This document shows positions 1-9,041 of a stretch of 64,000 nucleotides of DNA, piece by piece. The stretch spans positions 1,736,001 to 1,800,000 of the forward strand of contig NZ_CP023559.1 of NCBI RefSeq assembly GCF_003006155.1. Reading direction: 5' to 3'. Each line of letters starts with the position of its first letter. The stretch's first letter is position 1. Below the pieces are notes generated by a model. It worked only from the letters and a program-made list of their open reading frames with translations. It had not been told where the DNA came from and made no database searches. This DNA comes from Salinicola tamaricis. GTDB taxonomy: Bacteria > Pseudomonadota > Gammaproteobacteria > Pseudomonadales > Halomonadaceae. The position numbers were made by a program, and so were the translations under genes.

Positions 1-959
1 CAGCGCTGCGGGCGGGCAACTGCGTGGTCAGCAAGCCCTCCAGTCTGACCCCGCTGAGCACCCTGCGGCTGGTCGAGATCATCGCCCGTCATGTGCCCCG
101 CGGTGTGATCAACGGGGTCACCGGCGGGCACGGCTTCGGCGGTGCCATCACCGCGCATCCGGGCATCGACAAGATCGTCTTCACCGGCTCCACCGCGACC
201 GGGCAGCGGGTGATGCAGGCCGCGGCCGGCAATCTCAAGCGCCTGACCCTGGAGCTGGGCGGCAACGACGCCGCCATCGTGCTGCCGGAGACGCCAGTGG
301 CGGCGGTGGCCGAGGAGATCTTTCAGGCCGCCTTTCTCAACATGGGGCAGACCTGCGCGGCGCTGAAGCGGCTCTACGTGCACGAATCCCAGTATCGCGA
401 ACTCGCCGAGGCGCTGGCCGACATTGCGCGGCGCCAGGTAGTCGGCGATGGCCTGGAGGCGGGCGTGACCTTCGGCCCGCTGCAGAACGCCGACCAGCTC
501 AGGCTGGTATGTGAGCTGGTCGACGACGCCCGCACCCAGGGGGCCGAGGTGCTGTGCGGTGGCGCGCGCCTGGACCGTCCTGGCTTCTTCTATCCGCCGA
601 CCATCGTCATCGGCGTCAACGACGGCCAGCGGCTGGTGGACGAGGAGCAGTTCGGCCCGGTGCTGCCGCTGATCGCCTATACCGACGTCGAGGATGCCCT
701 GCGCCGCGCCAACGCCTCGTCGATGGGGCTGGGCGGCTCGGTTTGGGGGGGCGACGAAGCCCATGCCCAGGCTATCGCCAATCGCCTGGAGAGCGGTGTG
801 GCGTGGGTCAACTGTCATGCTCAGATTCAGCCCAACACCCCCTTCGGCGGCTGCAAGATGTCCGGCTTCGGGGTCGAGTTCGGCTTGCAGGGACTGCTCG
901 AGTTCACCACGCCGCAGCTGCGCTTCACGCGGTCGCTGCCGGCTCCGGTGGCGAGCTGA
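1..959 (+). CDS. Aldehyde dehydrogenase, C-terminal part (5' end outside window)
   Basis: This is the C-terminal two thirds of an NAD(P)-dependent aldehyde dehydrogenase, which oxidises an aldehyde to the acid. The frame is open from base 3, so the gene starts before the window; the internal GTG at 24 is not a start. Seen: the cofactor-binding FTGSTATG stretch, the LELGGND motif with its general-base Glu (codon near 252), the catalytic Cys in MGQTCAA (codon near 354) and the EEQFGPVLP motif. The gene runs into a class III aminotransferase 43 bases downstream, so the two probably act in series: transamination of an amine or omega-amino acid gives a semialdehyde that this enzyme oxidises. The exact substrate cannot be read from the sequence. 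Confidence 0.93.
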   Translation, partial: ALRAGNCVVSKPSSLTPLSTLRLVEIIARHVPRGVINGVTGGHGFGGAITAHPGIDKIVFTGSTATGQRVMQAAAGNLKRLTLELGGNDAAIVLPETPVAAVAEEIFQAAFLNMGQTCAALKRLYVHESQYRELAEALADIARRQVVGDGLEAGVTFGPLQNADQLRLVCELVDDARTQGAEVLCGGARLDRPGFFYPPTIVIGVNDGQRLVDEEQFGPVLPLIAYTDVEDALRRANASSMGLGGSVWGGDEAHAQAIANRLESGVAWVNCHAQIQPNTPFGGCKMSGFGVEFGLQGLLEFTTPQLRFTRSLPAPVAS

Positions 960-1001
960 GCGGTGCGCGTCGACGACTTCACCCAGACAGCGGGAGAGAC
1001 C

Positions 1002-2351
1002 ATGTATGACCACTATCGCACGGCAGAGAAGAAGTTCTGGCACCCGATGAACTCGTCGGCGCCGGCCAATCAGGGCAGACGGCTGGTGATCGCCCGGGGT
1101 GACGGCAACTATGTCACCGATATCGATGGCCAGCGCATGCTCGACGGCGTCGGCGGGCTGTGGAACGTCAACGTCGGCCACAACCGCCCAGAGGTCAAGG
1201 CGGCGATCGCGGCGCAGCTCGATGAGCTGGCCTACTACCAGACCTTCGATGGCATCGCTCACCCGCGAGTGTTCGATCTGGCCGAGCGTCTGACCGCGAT
1301 GTTCGACCAGGAGCAGATGACCCGGGTGTTATTCAACTCCGGCGGCTCCGACGCGGTCGAGACGGCGCTGAAGATGGCGCGCCAGTACTGGGTCGCCGCT
1401 GGCCAGCCCGGGCGCACCCGATTCTTGTCGCTGCGCAACGGCTACCACGGCGTCCACGTGGGCGGTACCTCGGTGGGCGGCAACGGTGTCTATCACTACA
1501 ACCATGGCCAGCTGCTGGCGGGTTGTCATCACCTCGATACCCCCTGGCTCTACCGCAACCCCTGGGACTGTCGCGACCCGGCGGCGTTGACAGCGCACTG
1601 CATCCACCAGCTCGAAGCGCAGATCGACTTTCTCGGTGCCGGCACCATCGCCGCCTTCATCGCCGAACCGGTGCAGGGTGCCGGCGGCGTCATCGTGCCC
1701 CCGGCGGACTACTGGCCGCGCCTGCGCGAGGTGTGCGACCGCCATGACATCCTGCTGATCGCCGACGAGGTGGTCACCGGCTTCGGTCGCACCGGCAGTC
1801 TGCTGGGCAGCCGCGGTTGGGGCGTGGCGCCGGACATCCTGTGTCTGGCCAAGGGCATCTCGGCGGGCTATATCCCGCTCGGCGCGACGGTATTCAACCG
1901 GCGGGTCGCCGACACCATCGAGCACGCGCCCGGTTTCGCCAACGTCATCATGCATGGCTACACCTACAGCGGGCATCCCACCGCCTGCGCCGCGGCCCTG
2001 GCGGTACTCGACATCGTCGAGCGCGAGGCGCTGCCGGATAACGCCGCCCGGGTGGGAGCGCAACTGATCGAGCAACTCAAGCCACTGAGCGAACGCTTCG
2101 CGACCCTTGGCGAGGTGCGTGGCAAGGGGCTGATGATCGCCCTCGATCTGGTGGCCGACAAGCGCACCCGGCAGCCGCTCGACCCGTCCGAGGGGTACGC
2201 GGCCCGCGTCGCCGATGAGGCGCGCAAGGAGGGGGTGCTGGTACGCCCGGTGGGCAGCAAGATCATCCTCTCGCCGCCGTTGACGCTGACCGCCGACGAA
2301 GCCGGTCTGATCGTTCGGGCGCTGGAAACGGCACTGGCGCGCCAGGCCTGA
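1002..2351 (+). CDS. Class III (omega) aminotransferase
   Basis: A PLP-dependent fold-type I aminotransferase of 449 residues, normal for class III. The start at 1002 is chosen because GGGAGAG sits just upstream; an in-frame GTG at 963 has no such site. Seen: [12 protein letters not shown] with the PLP-ring Asp near residue 255, and the Schiff-base Lys in [10 protein letters not shown] near residue 284. These fit the omega-amino-acid:pyruvate / taurine:pyruvate branch, though the donor is not determined. It lies between an aldehyde dehydrogenase and an outer-membrane barrel protein, with an AraC regulator after them, which suggests one catabolic operon for an external amine. Confidence 0.93.
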   Translation: MYDHYRTAEKKFWHPMNSSAPANQGRRLVIARGDGNYVTDIDGQRMLDGVGGLWNVNVGHNRPEVKAAIAAQLDELAYYQTFDGIAHPRVFDLAERLTAMFDQEQMTRVLFNSGGSDAVETALKMARQYWVAAGQPGRTRFLSLRNGYHGVHVGGTSVGGNGVYHYNHGQLLAGCHHLDTPWLYRNPWDCRDPAALTAHCIHQLEAQIDFLGAGTIAAFIAEPVQGAGGVIVPPADYWPRLREVCDRHDILLIADEVVTGFGRTGSLLGSRGWGVAPDILCLAKGISAGYIPLGATVFNRRVADTIEHAPGFANVIMHGYTYSGHPTACAAALAVLDIVEREALPDNAARVGAQLIEQLKPLSERFATLGEVRGKGLMIALDLVADKRTRQPLDPSEGYAARVADEARKEGVLVRPVGSKIILSPPLTLTADEAGLIVRALETALARQA

Positions 2352-2352
2352 G

Positions 2353-2388
2353 CGCCGCCGCGGGGGCTCCCGGCACCCCGCGGCGGCG
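2353..2388. other. Perfect 13-bp GC-rich inverted repeat
   Basis: Arms 2353-2365 and 2376-2388 are perfect complements around a 10-base loop, directly after the aminotransferase stop. There is no T-run, so this is an intercistronic hairpin (RNA stability, partial termination or attenuation before the porin) rather than a standard intrinsic terminator. Confidence 0.6.
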
Positions 2389-2396
2389 ATGCAGCG

Positions 2397-2427
2397 AACA
2401 ACAACAGTGATAACAACAACAGTGATA
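2397..2427 (+). repeat. Two tandem copies of a 15-bp unit before the porin start
   Basis: The unit AACAACAACAGTGAT occurs twice without mismatch in the leader, ending 11 bases before the ATG and just before the GGAAGAG ribosome-binding site. An unstructured CAA-rich leader often enhances translation; copy-number change here could tune porin level (inference). Confidence 0.75.
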
Positions 2428-2437
2428 GGAAGAGACC

Positions 2438-3766
2438 ATGACCGTACACAAGAGGCGCCGGCTCGCCGGCGGCTGCGCCGCGCTGGGCCTGGCCCTGGCG
2501 CCGATCGGTAGCGCCCAGGCCTACGAGCTGCTGGCGAGCCCCAAGGGGGCGTTGAACCTGGACGTCACGGCCGTCCACGGCTGGATGGATAGCCGCAAGA
2601 ACTACGCCGGCCGCGACGGCGGCAGTACCTGGCGCGAGGGTTATATCAAGTATGGTTTCAGCGGCCATCGGACCCTGGGCGACAGCGGCGAGCTCTACGG
2701 TGCGCTCGACTGGGTCAGCTCCGCGACCTGGGGCGACGGCGATGCCGGTGGCAACAGTCTGGGCTCGGAGCGGCGTACCTCGCTCGAAGAGGCCTACCTG
2801 GGGTGGCGTTCGGGCGATCGCTTTCCCTTTCTCGGCACGAACGGGCTGGATCTCTCCGCCGGTCGGCAGGTGGTCCAGCTCGGCCGGGGGTTCATCATCA
2901 ACGACGATGGCTTGAATCTCGGCAAGGGGCCGGCCGGGGGCGCCCTCGACCGGGGTGGCGCCTACTACCTGGCACCGCGGCACGCCTTCGCGCGCACCGC
3001 AGTGGCGCGTATCGGAGGCGAGGAGGGCCTGCATGGCACCGCCGCCTGGCTCGAGTCGGACAACCGGGCCCAGGCCGATACCGAGCTGCTCGCCGGTACC
3101 CTCGACTACACCGGCGAGGCGGGTACCGTCGGTCTGACCGCGGTGCACGGTCTCGATGTCAACGACCGCTGGGCCAACGAGTTCACCCGCCAGCGCGATG
3201 GCATGAACGTCTACAGCCTGCGTGGAGAGAGCGATCTGGGGGTCGAGAATGCCGCCTTTGCCGCCGAATACGCGCGCCAGTACAAGCGCAGCGGCAGCCA
3301 AAGCGCCTGGTACGCCGAGGCCAGCTACACCTTTGCCGAACTCGCCTGGACACCGACCCTGACCTACCGCTACACCCGCTACGCTGCAGATTGGGACTCG
3401 CTGTTCACCGGCCAGAACAGTCCCGAACTGGGCACTTGGTTCCAGGGCGAGGTGGCGGCCAACTACGCCGGTATCTTCGCGCGCAACACGGCTATCCAGC
3501 ATCTCGGCCTGCGCTTGCAACCGACGCAGCGTCTGAGCCTAGGGGCACTGTTTTTCGACTTCACTACCCTGAAACGCCGCGATACGCGTAATCTGGATGC
3601 CCGGGAGCTGGACCTGTACGCGAGCTGGATGGCGACCGAACATATCGCCATCAGCCCTCTGGTGGGCTTCTACACACCCGACAAGAGCGCCGCCGAAGGG
3701 GGCAGCCAGGTCGGGGGTAACGGCACCAACGTCTATGCGCAGCTGGTACTGGCCGCGTTCTTCTAG
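2438..3766 (+). CDS. Outer-membrane beta-barrel protein (porin-like)
   Basis: A 442-residue protein with a classic signal peptide: KRRR, a hydrophobic core, and cleavage after AQA near residue 27. The mature part alternates polar and hydrophobic residues, is rich in Tyr, Trp and Gly, and ends in Phe-Phe, as expected for BAM-assembled barrels. Its length and Arg/Tyr-rich strands resemble the alginate-export/OprD-like group, but I recognise no decisive motif. It follows the aminotransferase with a GGAAGAG site just upstream. The neighbourhood suggests it lets the amine substrate of the preceding enzymes through the outer membrane (inference). Confidence 0.8.
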   Translation: MTVHKRRRLAGGCAALGLALAPIGSAQAYELLASPKGALNLDVTAVHGWMDSRKNYAGRDGGSTWREGYIKYGFSGHRTLGDSGELYGALDWVSSATWGDGDAGGNSLGSERRTSLEEAYLGWRSGDRFPFLGTNGLDLSAGRQVVQLGRGFIINDDGLNLGKGPAGGALDRGGAYYLAPRHAFARTAVARIGGEEGLHGTAAWLESDNRAQADTELLAGTLDYTGEAGTVGLTAVHGLDVNDRWANEFTRQRDGMNVYSLRGESDLGVENAAFAAEYARQYKRSGSQSAWYAEASYTFAELAWTPTLTYRYTRYAADWDSLFTGQNSPELGTWFQGEVAANYAGIFARNTAIQHLGLRLQPTQRLSLGALFFDFTTLKRRDTRNLDARELDLYASWMATEHIAISPLVGFYTPDKSAAEGGSQVGGNGTNVYAQLVLAAFF

Positions 3767-3768
3767 AC

Positions 3769-3788
3769 GGGCGCCGCGGGCGGTGCCC
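3769..3788. terminator. Possible terminator hairpin after porin
   Basis: A 7-bp stem (3769-3775 with 3782-3788, one G-T pair on the RNA) begins three bases after the porin stop. No T-run follows, so termination is only probable. Confidence 0.35.
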
Positions 3789-3844
3789 GCTCGACGGGCT
3801 TGACCTCGGCAGCGCCGCGAACGCGGCGCGCTCAGGGGGTAGGT

Positions 3845-4777
3845 ATGCGATACGAGGTGCGTTCCTTCCAGGATTCCCAGCAGCATGCGGCGGCGATCAG
3901 CGGCTGGCAGCAGGTCTACGACCAGCTCGGGGCCGGACGTCTCAGGAGTGAACTGCTGCTGGTCTCGGGCGAGCGCTTCCAGCTCTTCCACGAAGTGCTC
4001 GACAAACGCGTGGTGCAGTATGGTCAGGCACCGCGGCAGCGCTTCTGCGTCTCTTTCTCCACCGCCAAGATGCCGGTCATCCAGGGCTGCAAGGTCGGCG
4101 CCAATAGCATTTTGCTGCTGCGCGATGGCGAGGAGTTCATGCTGCACGCGCCGGAAGGCATGGCGTTTCTGTCGCTGAGTGTCGATATCGAACGCTTCAG
4201 TCGCCTGGCCGAGATCGAGCTGGGCAGTGCCCAGTTCGCGCGCATGGCGGGGCTACCGGGGCTCGAAGTGCCGCAGGGGCTGTTGAAGTCGATCAAGCTG
4301 GATATCTTCCGTCACGTCGCCGGCCTCGGTCGGCGCGGGGTGGACGCCGATGGCCTGCGCGAAAAGCATATCGAGGAGGCGCTGATGACGCTGCTGCTCG
4401 ATCTGCTGCTGCAGGCCAGCGGCGAGCGACGGCGTCACGAACTCGCGGTGAGTTCGTACATCGTGCGGCGCAGCCAGGAGCTGATGCTGGCCGACACGGA
4501 ACGGCCCCCCAGCGTGCTCGATCTGTGCGAGCGCCTGCATGTCAGCCGCCGCACGCTGCAGAACAGTTTCCAGCGGGTCGTGGGCATGCGCCCGGTGGCG
4601 TTTTTGCGCAGCATTCGGCTCAACGCCGTGCGCCGCCGGCTGATGAGTGCCACAGCGGATGATCTGACGGTGAGCGATGTGGCTCACGACCTGGGCTTCC
4701 GCCATCTCAGCCACTTCTCGGCGAGCTATCACGAGCTGTTCGGCGAATACCCCTCCGAAACCCTCCAGCGGGCCTGA
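3845..4777 (+). CDS. AraC-family transcriptional regulator
   Basis: A 310-residue regulator with an N-terminal sensory half and a C-terminal double helix-turn-helix of about 100 residues. The first HTH includes LCERLHVSRRTLQNSF; the second includes VSDVAHDLGFRHLSHFS, followed by the usual GEYPSE tail. The start at 3845 is preferred over the upstream ATG at 3800 because a GGGGGTAGG site lies just before it. The N-terminal region looks like the AraC-binding-like domain of FeaR/EutR-type activators, not a cupin of the AraC type. It sits directly after the catabolic unit and probably controls it. Confidence 0.88.
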   Translation: MRYEVRSFQDSQQHAAAISGWQQVYDQLGAGRLRSELLLVSGERFQLFHEVLDKRVVQYGQAPRQRFCVSFSTAKMPVIQGCKVGANSILLLRDGEEFMLHAPEGMAFLSLSVDIERFSRLAEIELGSAQFARMAGLPGLEVPQGLLKSIKLDIFRHVAGLGRRGVDADGLREKHIEEALMTLLLDLLLQASGERRRHELAVSSYIVRRSQELMLADTERPPSVLDLCERLHVSRRTLQNSFQRVVGMRPVAFLRSIRLNAVRRRLMSATADDLTVSDVAHDLGFRHLSHFSASYHELFGEYPSETLQRA

Positions 4778-4902
4778 CCCGAGTACCGGATGCGCAGGGC
4801 GACTGCGCCGACGAGTCGCGGTTGTGCGCCTTGGGGTGGCTTTTGTGGGACAGGCGATATGCTAGACTATTCAACTATTTTATCGCCCTGGAGCGCCCTC
4901 GC

Positions 4903-5379
4903 ATGGTCGACAAGGATGAGCTGGCTTCTTCCTTCTTTCCGCTCTCCGATGAGTATCGCGCTCAGGATTTCCCGCTCTACTGGGTCGCGCGGCTGAACGC
5001 GAAGTACAGCGCCGAAGTGGACGCGCTGCTCAAGCCCCACGGGTTGAGTTCGTCCAAGTGGCGGGTGCTGATCATCCTCCACGAGCAGGGGCGCATGAGC
5101 ATGTCCGACATCGCCACCCACGTCGTGGCCAAGCTCTCCACGGTGACCAAGATCGTCTACAAGATGCAGGAAGCGGGGCTGCTCGAGACCGCGCCCTCGC
5201 CACAGGATGGCCGGGTCACCGAGGTCGCGCTGACAGCCGAGGGGGAAGCCAAGCTGGCGGTGGCCAGGGAGCTCACCGCGCGGGTGGTGGAGAAGGCGTT
5301 CGACGGCCTGGGGAAAACGGAGATCGTCTTCGTCAACCAGTGCCTGAGCAAGATGTTCCGCAACCTCAACGCCCGCTGA
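4903..5379 (+). CDS. MarR-family transcriptional regulator
   Basis: A 158-residue winged-helix repressor. The recognition region LSSSKWRVLIILHEQGRMS...DIATHVV and the wing DGRVTEVALT are typical of MarR. I take ATG 4903 as the start; the open frame reaches back to 4822, but those residues would overlap the promoter zone. That zone (4858-4880) contains CTATT repeated with a three-base gap, a possible self-operator. MFS exporter and amidase genes follow in the same direction, so MarR may control them in response to an aromatic or amide ligand (inference). Confidence 0.88.
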   Translation: MVDKDELASSFFPLSDEYRAQDFPLYWVARLNAKYSAEVDALLKPHGLSSSKWRVLIILHEQGRMSMSDIATHVVAKLSTVTKIVYKMQEAGLLETAPSPQDGRVTEVALTAEGEAKLAVARELTARVVEKAFDGLGKTEIVFVNQCLSKMFRNLNAR

Positions 5380-5390
5380 TGCCGCTTCAC

Positions 5391-5456
5391 GCTTGACGTA
5401 CCTCGCGTCTGACGTACCTTGCGCCTGACGTTACCTCACGCTGACACTACCTCGCA
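5391..5456 (+). repeat. Four imperfect tandem copies of a 16-17 bp unit
   Basis: Units begin at 5391, 5407, 5423 and 5440 and follow the pattern CTGACGTACCTCGCG with a few changes and one-base length drift. The array begins 12 bases after the marR stop. It is far too short and spacer-free for CRISPR. It may be an operator array, a decayed minisatellite, or simple slippage. Confidence 0.8.
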
Positions 5457-5573
5457 CCCGGGCCGATCCTCCGGGCCGGCCCGCATTGCCGATATTGCCG
5501 ATTCGGGATAACGCCTGCGCGCGTCCTGTGCCTAGGCTGAGCGCCATCACAATCACAATGATCGAGGTGCATC

Positions 5574-6779
5574 ATGCGCCAGGCTGGGAAGCGCGAAGGC
5601 GCGGTGTTGCTCTTGGGCAGCAGTTTGACCATCGTCGGTTCGGTGATGGTGGCGCCGGTGCTGCCCAAGATGATGGCGGAATTCGCGCCCACCCATCCGC
5701 ATGCCGACCTCTGGGTGCCGCTCGCCATCACTGGGCCGGCGCTGGCGATCGCGCTGTTTGCACCGGTGGCCGGCTGGCTGGCGGATCGTGTCGGGCGCAA
5801 GCCGATGCTGGTGGTCGCGACCCTGCTCTACGCTCTCCTGGGCGCGTTGCCGGCACAGCTCGAGGCGCTGATGGGCCTGGTCGCCGCGCGGCTGGCGTTC
5901 GGCGTGGCCGAGGCCATGGTCATGACCGGCTGTTCGACCCTGATCGCCGACTACTGGCACGGCGAGCAGCGCCTGCGCTACGTCAATCGCCAGGTGGTGA
6001 CCATCGGCTTCGTCGGTGCCCTGTTCTTCGTCGCCGGCGGTGTACTCGGCGAATCCTCCTGGCGTACCCCTTTCTATCTCTATCTGCTGCCGCTGCTGCT
6101 GGTGCCGTTCATGCTGCGCATCCTGTGGGAGCCGTCGCTGGTGCAGCAGCAGGCGCTCGATCAGGCGCGCGGCACGGACCGTGTGGACCGGGTCGCGCTG
6201 TTGGCCGGCTGCGTCCTGATCGCCGTGGGCATGGTGCTGTGCTTCGTCGTCACCATCCAGACGCCGGTGATCCTGGTCGGCCTGGGCGTGACATCGAGCA
6301 CCCTGATCGGATTGGGCGCCGGGTGGGCGCTGCTCGCCTCGCTGCTGGGGGCGCTGCTGTGGCCCTGGGCGCGGCGGGCACTGGGGCTGCACGGCTGCAA
6401 TGGGCTGCTGTTGCTGCTGCTCGCCGCTGGGCTATGGATACTCGTCGAGGCGCCCGACTATACGAGCGTGCTGCTGGCAGTGACCCTCCACGGGATCGGC
6501 GCCGGCATGCTGGTGCCCAACGCCATGGCGCCGGTGATGAACGCCCTGACACCCAGGACCCGCGGTCGGGGAATGGGCCTGTTCACCGGTTGTCTGTACA
6601 TCGGCCAGTTCGTCAGTCCGCTGGTGGTGGGGCTGGCAGCGAGTCTCGGCGGCGATCTGCGGCGCGGCATTCTGCTGCTCGCCGCGCTCGCGGTGCTCTA
6701 CGCCGTGGGCTGGATCAGTGTTGCACTGCGTGGACGTGCGAGTCTGGCTACCTCCCGACACGGCCAACCCCCTCTCTGA
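5574..6779 (+). CDS. MFS transporter
   Basis: A 401-residue major facilitator with about 12 hydrophobic segments. The loop 2-3 signature GWLADRVGRKP is clear near residues 68-78, and a second-half signature region lies around TPRTRGRGMG. Length and motif fit a drug/H+ antiporter or small-solute carrier. The amidase starts 15 bases downstream, so the pair may import an amide and hydrolyse it, or export the product. The MarR gene upstream is the likely regulator. The substrate is not recognisable. Confidence 0.88.
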   Translation: MRQAGKREGAVLLLGSSLTIVGSVMVAPVLPKMMAEFAPTHPHADLWVPLAITGPALAIALFAPVAGWLADRVGRKPMLVVATLLYALLGALPAQLEALMGLVAARLAFGVAEAMVMTGCSTLIADYWHGEQRLRYVNRQVVTIGFVGALFFVAGGVLGESSWRTPFYLYLLPLLLVPFMLRILWEPSLVQQQALDQARGTDRVDRVALLAGCVLIAVGMVLCFVVTIQTPVILVGLGVTSSTLIGLGAGWALLASLLGALLWPWARRALGLHGCNGLLLLLLAAGLWILVEAPDYTSVLLAVTLHGIGAGMLVPNAMAPVMNALTPRTRGRGMGLFTGCLYIGQFVSPLVVGLAASLGGDLRRGILLLAALAVLYAVGWISVALRGRASLATSRHGQPPL

Positions 6780-6794
6780 GCTGGAGACCTGACC

Positions 6795-8240
6795 ATGATG
6801 TCCGACATTCATCGTCTTCTGGACACCCACGATGGGGTGGCTCTCGGCTACTGTGTGCGCATGGGTGAGATATCGAGCACACAGCTGGTGGAGGCAGTCA
6901 TCGAGCGTCTCGAAAGCGTCGAACCGCAGCTCAACGCGGTGGTCGAGCGGCGCTACGACAGCGCCCGTGAATGTAGCCGCCGGCCCGTGGATGTCACGCA
7001 GCCGTTTGCCGGCGTGCCGACGTTGATCAAGGATCTCTTCGCACCGCTCGAAGGCGCGCTGATGACCCAGGGCTCACGCGCCCTCGATGCAGTACCCGCG
7101 CCGTTCGACGACGAGCTGGTGGCGCGCCTGCGCCGAGCTGGCTGCGTGCCGCTGGGGACCACCACCTCACCCGAATTCGGCACCTCCTATACCACCGAGT
7201 CGAGCCGCCACGGCGCCACCCGTAACCCCTGGGACCCGGAGCGCAGCGCCGGCGGTTCCAGCGGCGGGGCGGCGGCGCTGGTGGCCGCTCGGGTGGTGCC
7301 CTTCGCCCACGGCAACGACGGCGGCGGTTCGCTACGCGTGCCTGCTTCCTGCTGCGGCGTGTTCGGATTCAAGCCGAGCCGCGGGCTGATGCCGGCGGGC
7401 CCGATGGTTGGCGAGGGCTGGGGCGGCCTGGCCGTCGCCCATGCCATTACCCTCAGCGTACGTGACAGCGCGGCGCTGCTCGACGCCACTGCGGGCGCCG
7501 ATCTCGGCGCGCCCTATGCGGCACCGACGACACCGATGAGCTATCTGGCGGCGACCGAGCGTGACCCCGGAGCGCTGCGCATCGGGCTGATCGAAGGCCC
7601 GGCGCTGGCCCCGGAGGCCGCCAGCGTCGCGCGCCAGAGCGCAGCGCTGTGCGAGTCGCTGGGGCATCGCGTCGAATCGGTCACGCTGCCGCTCGACTGG
7701 GAGACGTTCTACCACCGCTGCTTCGACATCATCGGCCCCAGCACCCGCGAGACCCTGGACACCCTAGGCAAGATGCGTGGCGCGCCCATCGACGAGCAAC
7801 TGCTGGAGCCGCGCACCCGGGTGATGCTGCGCGAGCGCGGGCATCTGGATGCCACCCGTTACATCGCCGCGATCAACGATATGCACGCGCTGGGCCGGCG
7901 GTTGGCGGCGCTCATGCAGCAGTTCGACGTGCTGCTGTCGCCGACCCTGGCCCGCCAGCCGCCGCGCATCGGCGAGCTCGACGCCTTCGACGAGCGGCTC
8001 TCGCTGGCCGAGATCATCGACGCCTTCCACGGCTACTGCCCCTTCACCGCGCTGTTCAACGCCACCGGGCAGCCGGCGATGTCATTGCCGCTCTACTGGA
8101 CCGAGGCCGGGCTGCCGTTGGGTACCCATTTCGCCGGGCGCTTCGGCGAGGAGAGCCTGCTGCTCTCGCTCGCCGCCCAGCTCGAACGCGCCCGCCCCTG
8201 GGCCGGAAAGCGGCCGCCGATTCGCGCGGGGGCGAGGTAG
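6795..8240 (+). CDS. Amidase-signature family hydrolase
   Basis: A 481-residue amidase-signature enzyme. The Ser-cisSer-Lys triad is visible: Lys in VPTLIKDLF, the cis-Ser in ERSAGGSSGGAAA, and the nucleophilic Ser in NDGGGSLRVPAS. These enzymes hydrolyse amides to acid plus ammonia. ATG 6795 or 6798 are both possible, with CTGGAGA upstream. It is not the GatA subunit of the tRNA amidotransferase: gatB and gatC are absent and the C-terminal half is divergent. Context with MFS and MarR suggests a catabolic role. Confidence 0.9.
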   Translation: MMSDIHRLLDTHDGVALGYCVRMGEISSTQLVEAVIERLESVEPQLNAVVERRYDSARECSRRPVDVTQPFAGVPTLIKDLFAPLEGALMTQGSRALDAVPAPFDDELVARLRRAGCVPLGTTTSPEFGTSYTTESSRHGATRNPWDPERSAGGSSGGAAALVAARVVPFAHGNDGGGSLRVPASCCGVFGFKPSRGLMPAGPMVGEGWGGLAVAHAITLSVRDSAALLDATAGADLGAPYAAPTTPMSYLAATERDPGALRIGLIEGPALAPEAASVARQSAALCESLGHRVESVTLPLDWETFYHRCFDIIGPSTRETLDTLGKMRGAPIDEQLLEPRTRVMLRERGHLDATRYIAAINDMHALGRRLAALMQQFDVLLSPTLARQPPRIGELDAFDERLSLAEIIDAFHGYCPFTALFNATGQPAMSLPLYWTEAGLPLGTHFAGRFGEESLLLSLAAQLERARPWAGKRPPIRAGAR

Positions 8241-8311
8241 CTGGCGGCGCGGCACATTACCAGTACACTGGGGGCCTGATTTTGCTACTGGCCAGGAGAA
8301 AACCCCACGTC

Positions 8312-9031
8312 ATGGGTCGTGCGCAGCCGCGTTACATCGAGATTCAGCAGCACCTCAAGGCGCAGATCCAGAGCGGCGCCTGGCCAGCGAACCATCGTAT
8401 TCCGCCGGAGGAGCAACTAGCGCGAGACTTCGGCGTCAGCCGCATGACCGCCAACAAGGCGATCCGTGACCTGGTGCAGCAGCAGGGGTTCCTGGTGCGT
8501 CAGTCGGGGGTCGGCACGTTCGTTACCGATCTCAAGGCGGAGTCTTCGCTGATCGAGGTACACAACATCGCCGATGAAGTGCGCGCTCGGGGGCATGCCT
8601 ACGCCTGCGACGTGCTCGCCAGCGAGGCTCTCGACGCCGATGACGAGGTCGCATCCAGGCTCGGCGTGCGTTTGGGCGCGCGGGTGTTCCATACCCTGAT
8701 CGTACACCGCGAGAATGATGTTCCGATCCAACTGGAGAGCCGCTTCGTCAATCCGCGCTGGGTGCCGGACTACCTGGATACCGACTTCGCTCGTCACACC
8801 CCCAACGAGGTGCTGGTTGCGGCCTGCCCGATCAGCGATGTCGAGCATGTGGTCGAGGCGGTGCTGGTCGACGCCACGACCGCACGCCACCTGGACATCG
8901 ATACCGCGCGGCCTTGTCTGAGCCTGACCCGGCGTACCTGGTCCGGCGACCACCTGGTGAGCTACGCCCGCCTGATCCACCCCGGCGAGCGCTACAAACT
9001 GCGCTCGTCGGTGCATCGCCACTCGGCCTGA
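8312..9031 (+). CDS. hutC: HutC histidine-utilisation repressor (GntR family)
   Basis: A 239-residue GntR/HutC-type regulator. The N-terminal winged helix contains RIPPEEQLARDFGVSRMTANKA and LVRQSGVGTFV; the C-terminal half is a UTRA ligand-binding domain with VEAVL and the closing YARLIHPGERYKL. The open frame extends far upstream, overlapping the amidase, but ATG 8312 has AGGAGAA in front and gives the normal length. HutC proteins repress hut genes and are released by urocanate. Perfect TGTATATACA palindromes in the nearby 10.4-10.7 kb gap are the expected targets. It is convergent with the YjiG/YjiH-like pair, only ten bases between the stops. Confidence 0.93.
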   Translation: MGRAQPRYIEIQQHLKAQIQSGAWPANHRIPPEEQLARDFGVSRMTANKAIRDLVQQQGFLVRQSGVGTFVTDLKAESSLIEVHNIADEVRARGHAYACDVLASEALDADDEVASRLGVRLGARVFHTLIVHRENDVPIQLESRFVNPRWVPDYLDTDFARHTPNEVLVAACPISDVEHVVEAVLVDATTARHLDIDTARPCLSLTRRTWSGDHLVSYARLIHPGERYKLRSSVHRHSA

Positions 9032-9041
9032 GCGCGTTTGT

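Noticed and set aside
5391..5456. CRISPR array
   Set aside because: The units are contiguous, with no spacers, and no cas gene is nearby.
7649..8311. N-terminal extension of hutC (open frame back to 7649)
   Set aside because: It overlaps the amidase in another frame and lacks HutC likeness; ATG 8312 with AGGAGAA gives the normal protein.
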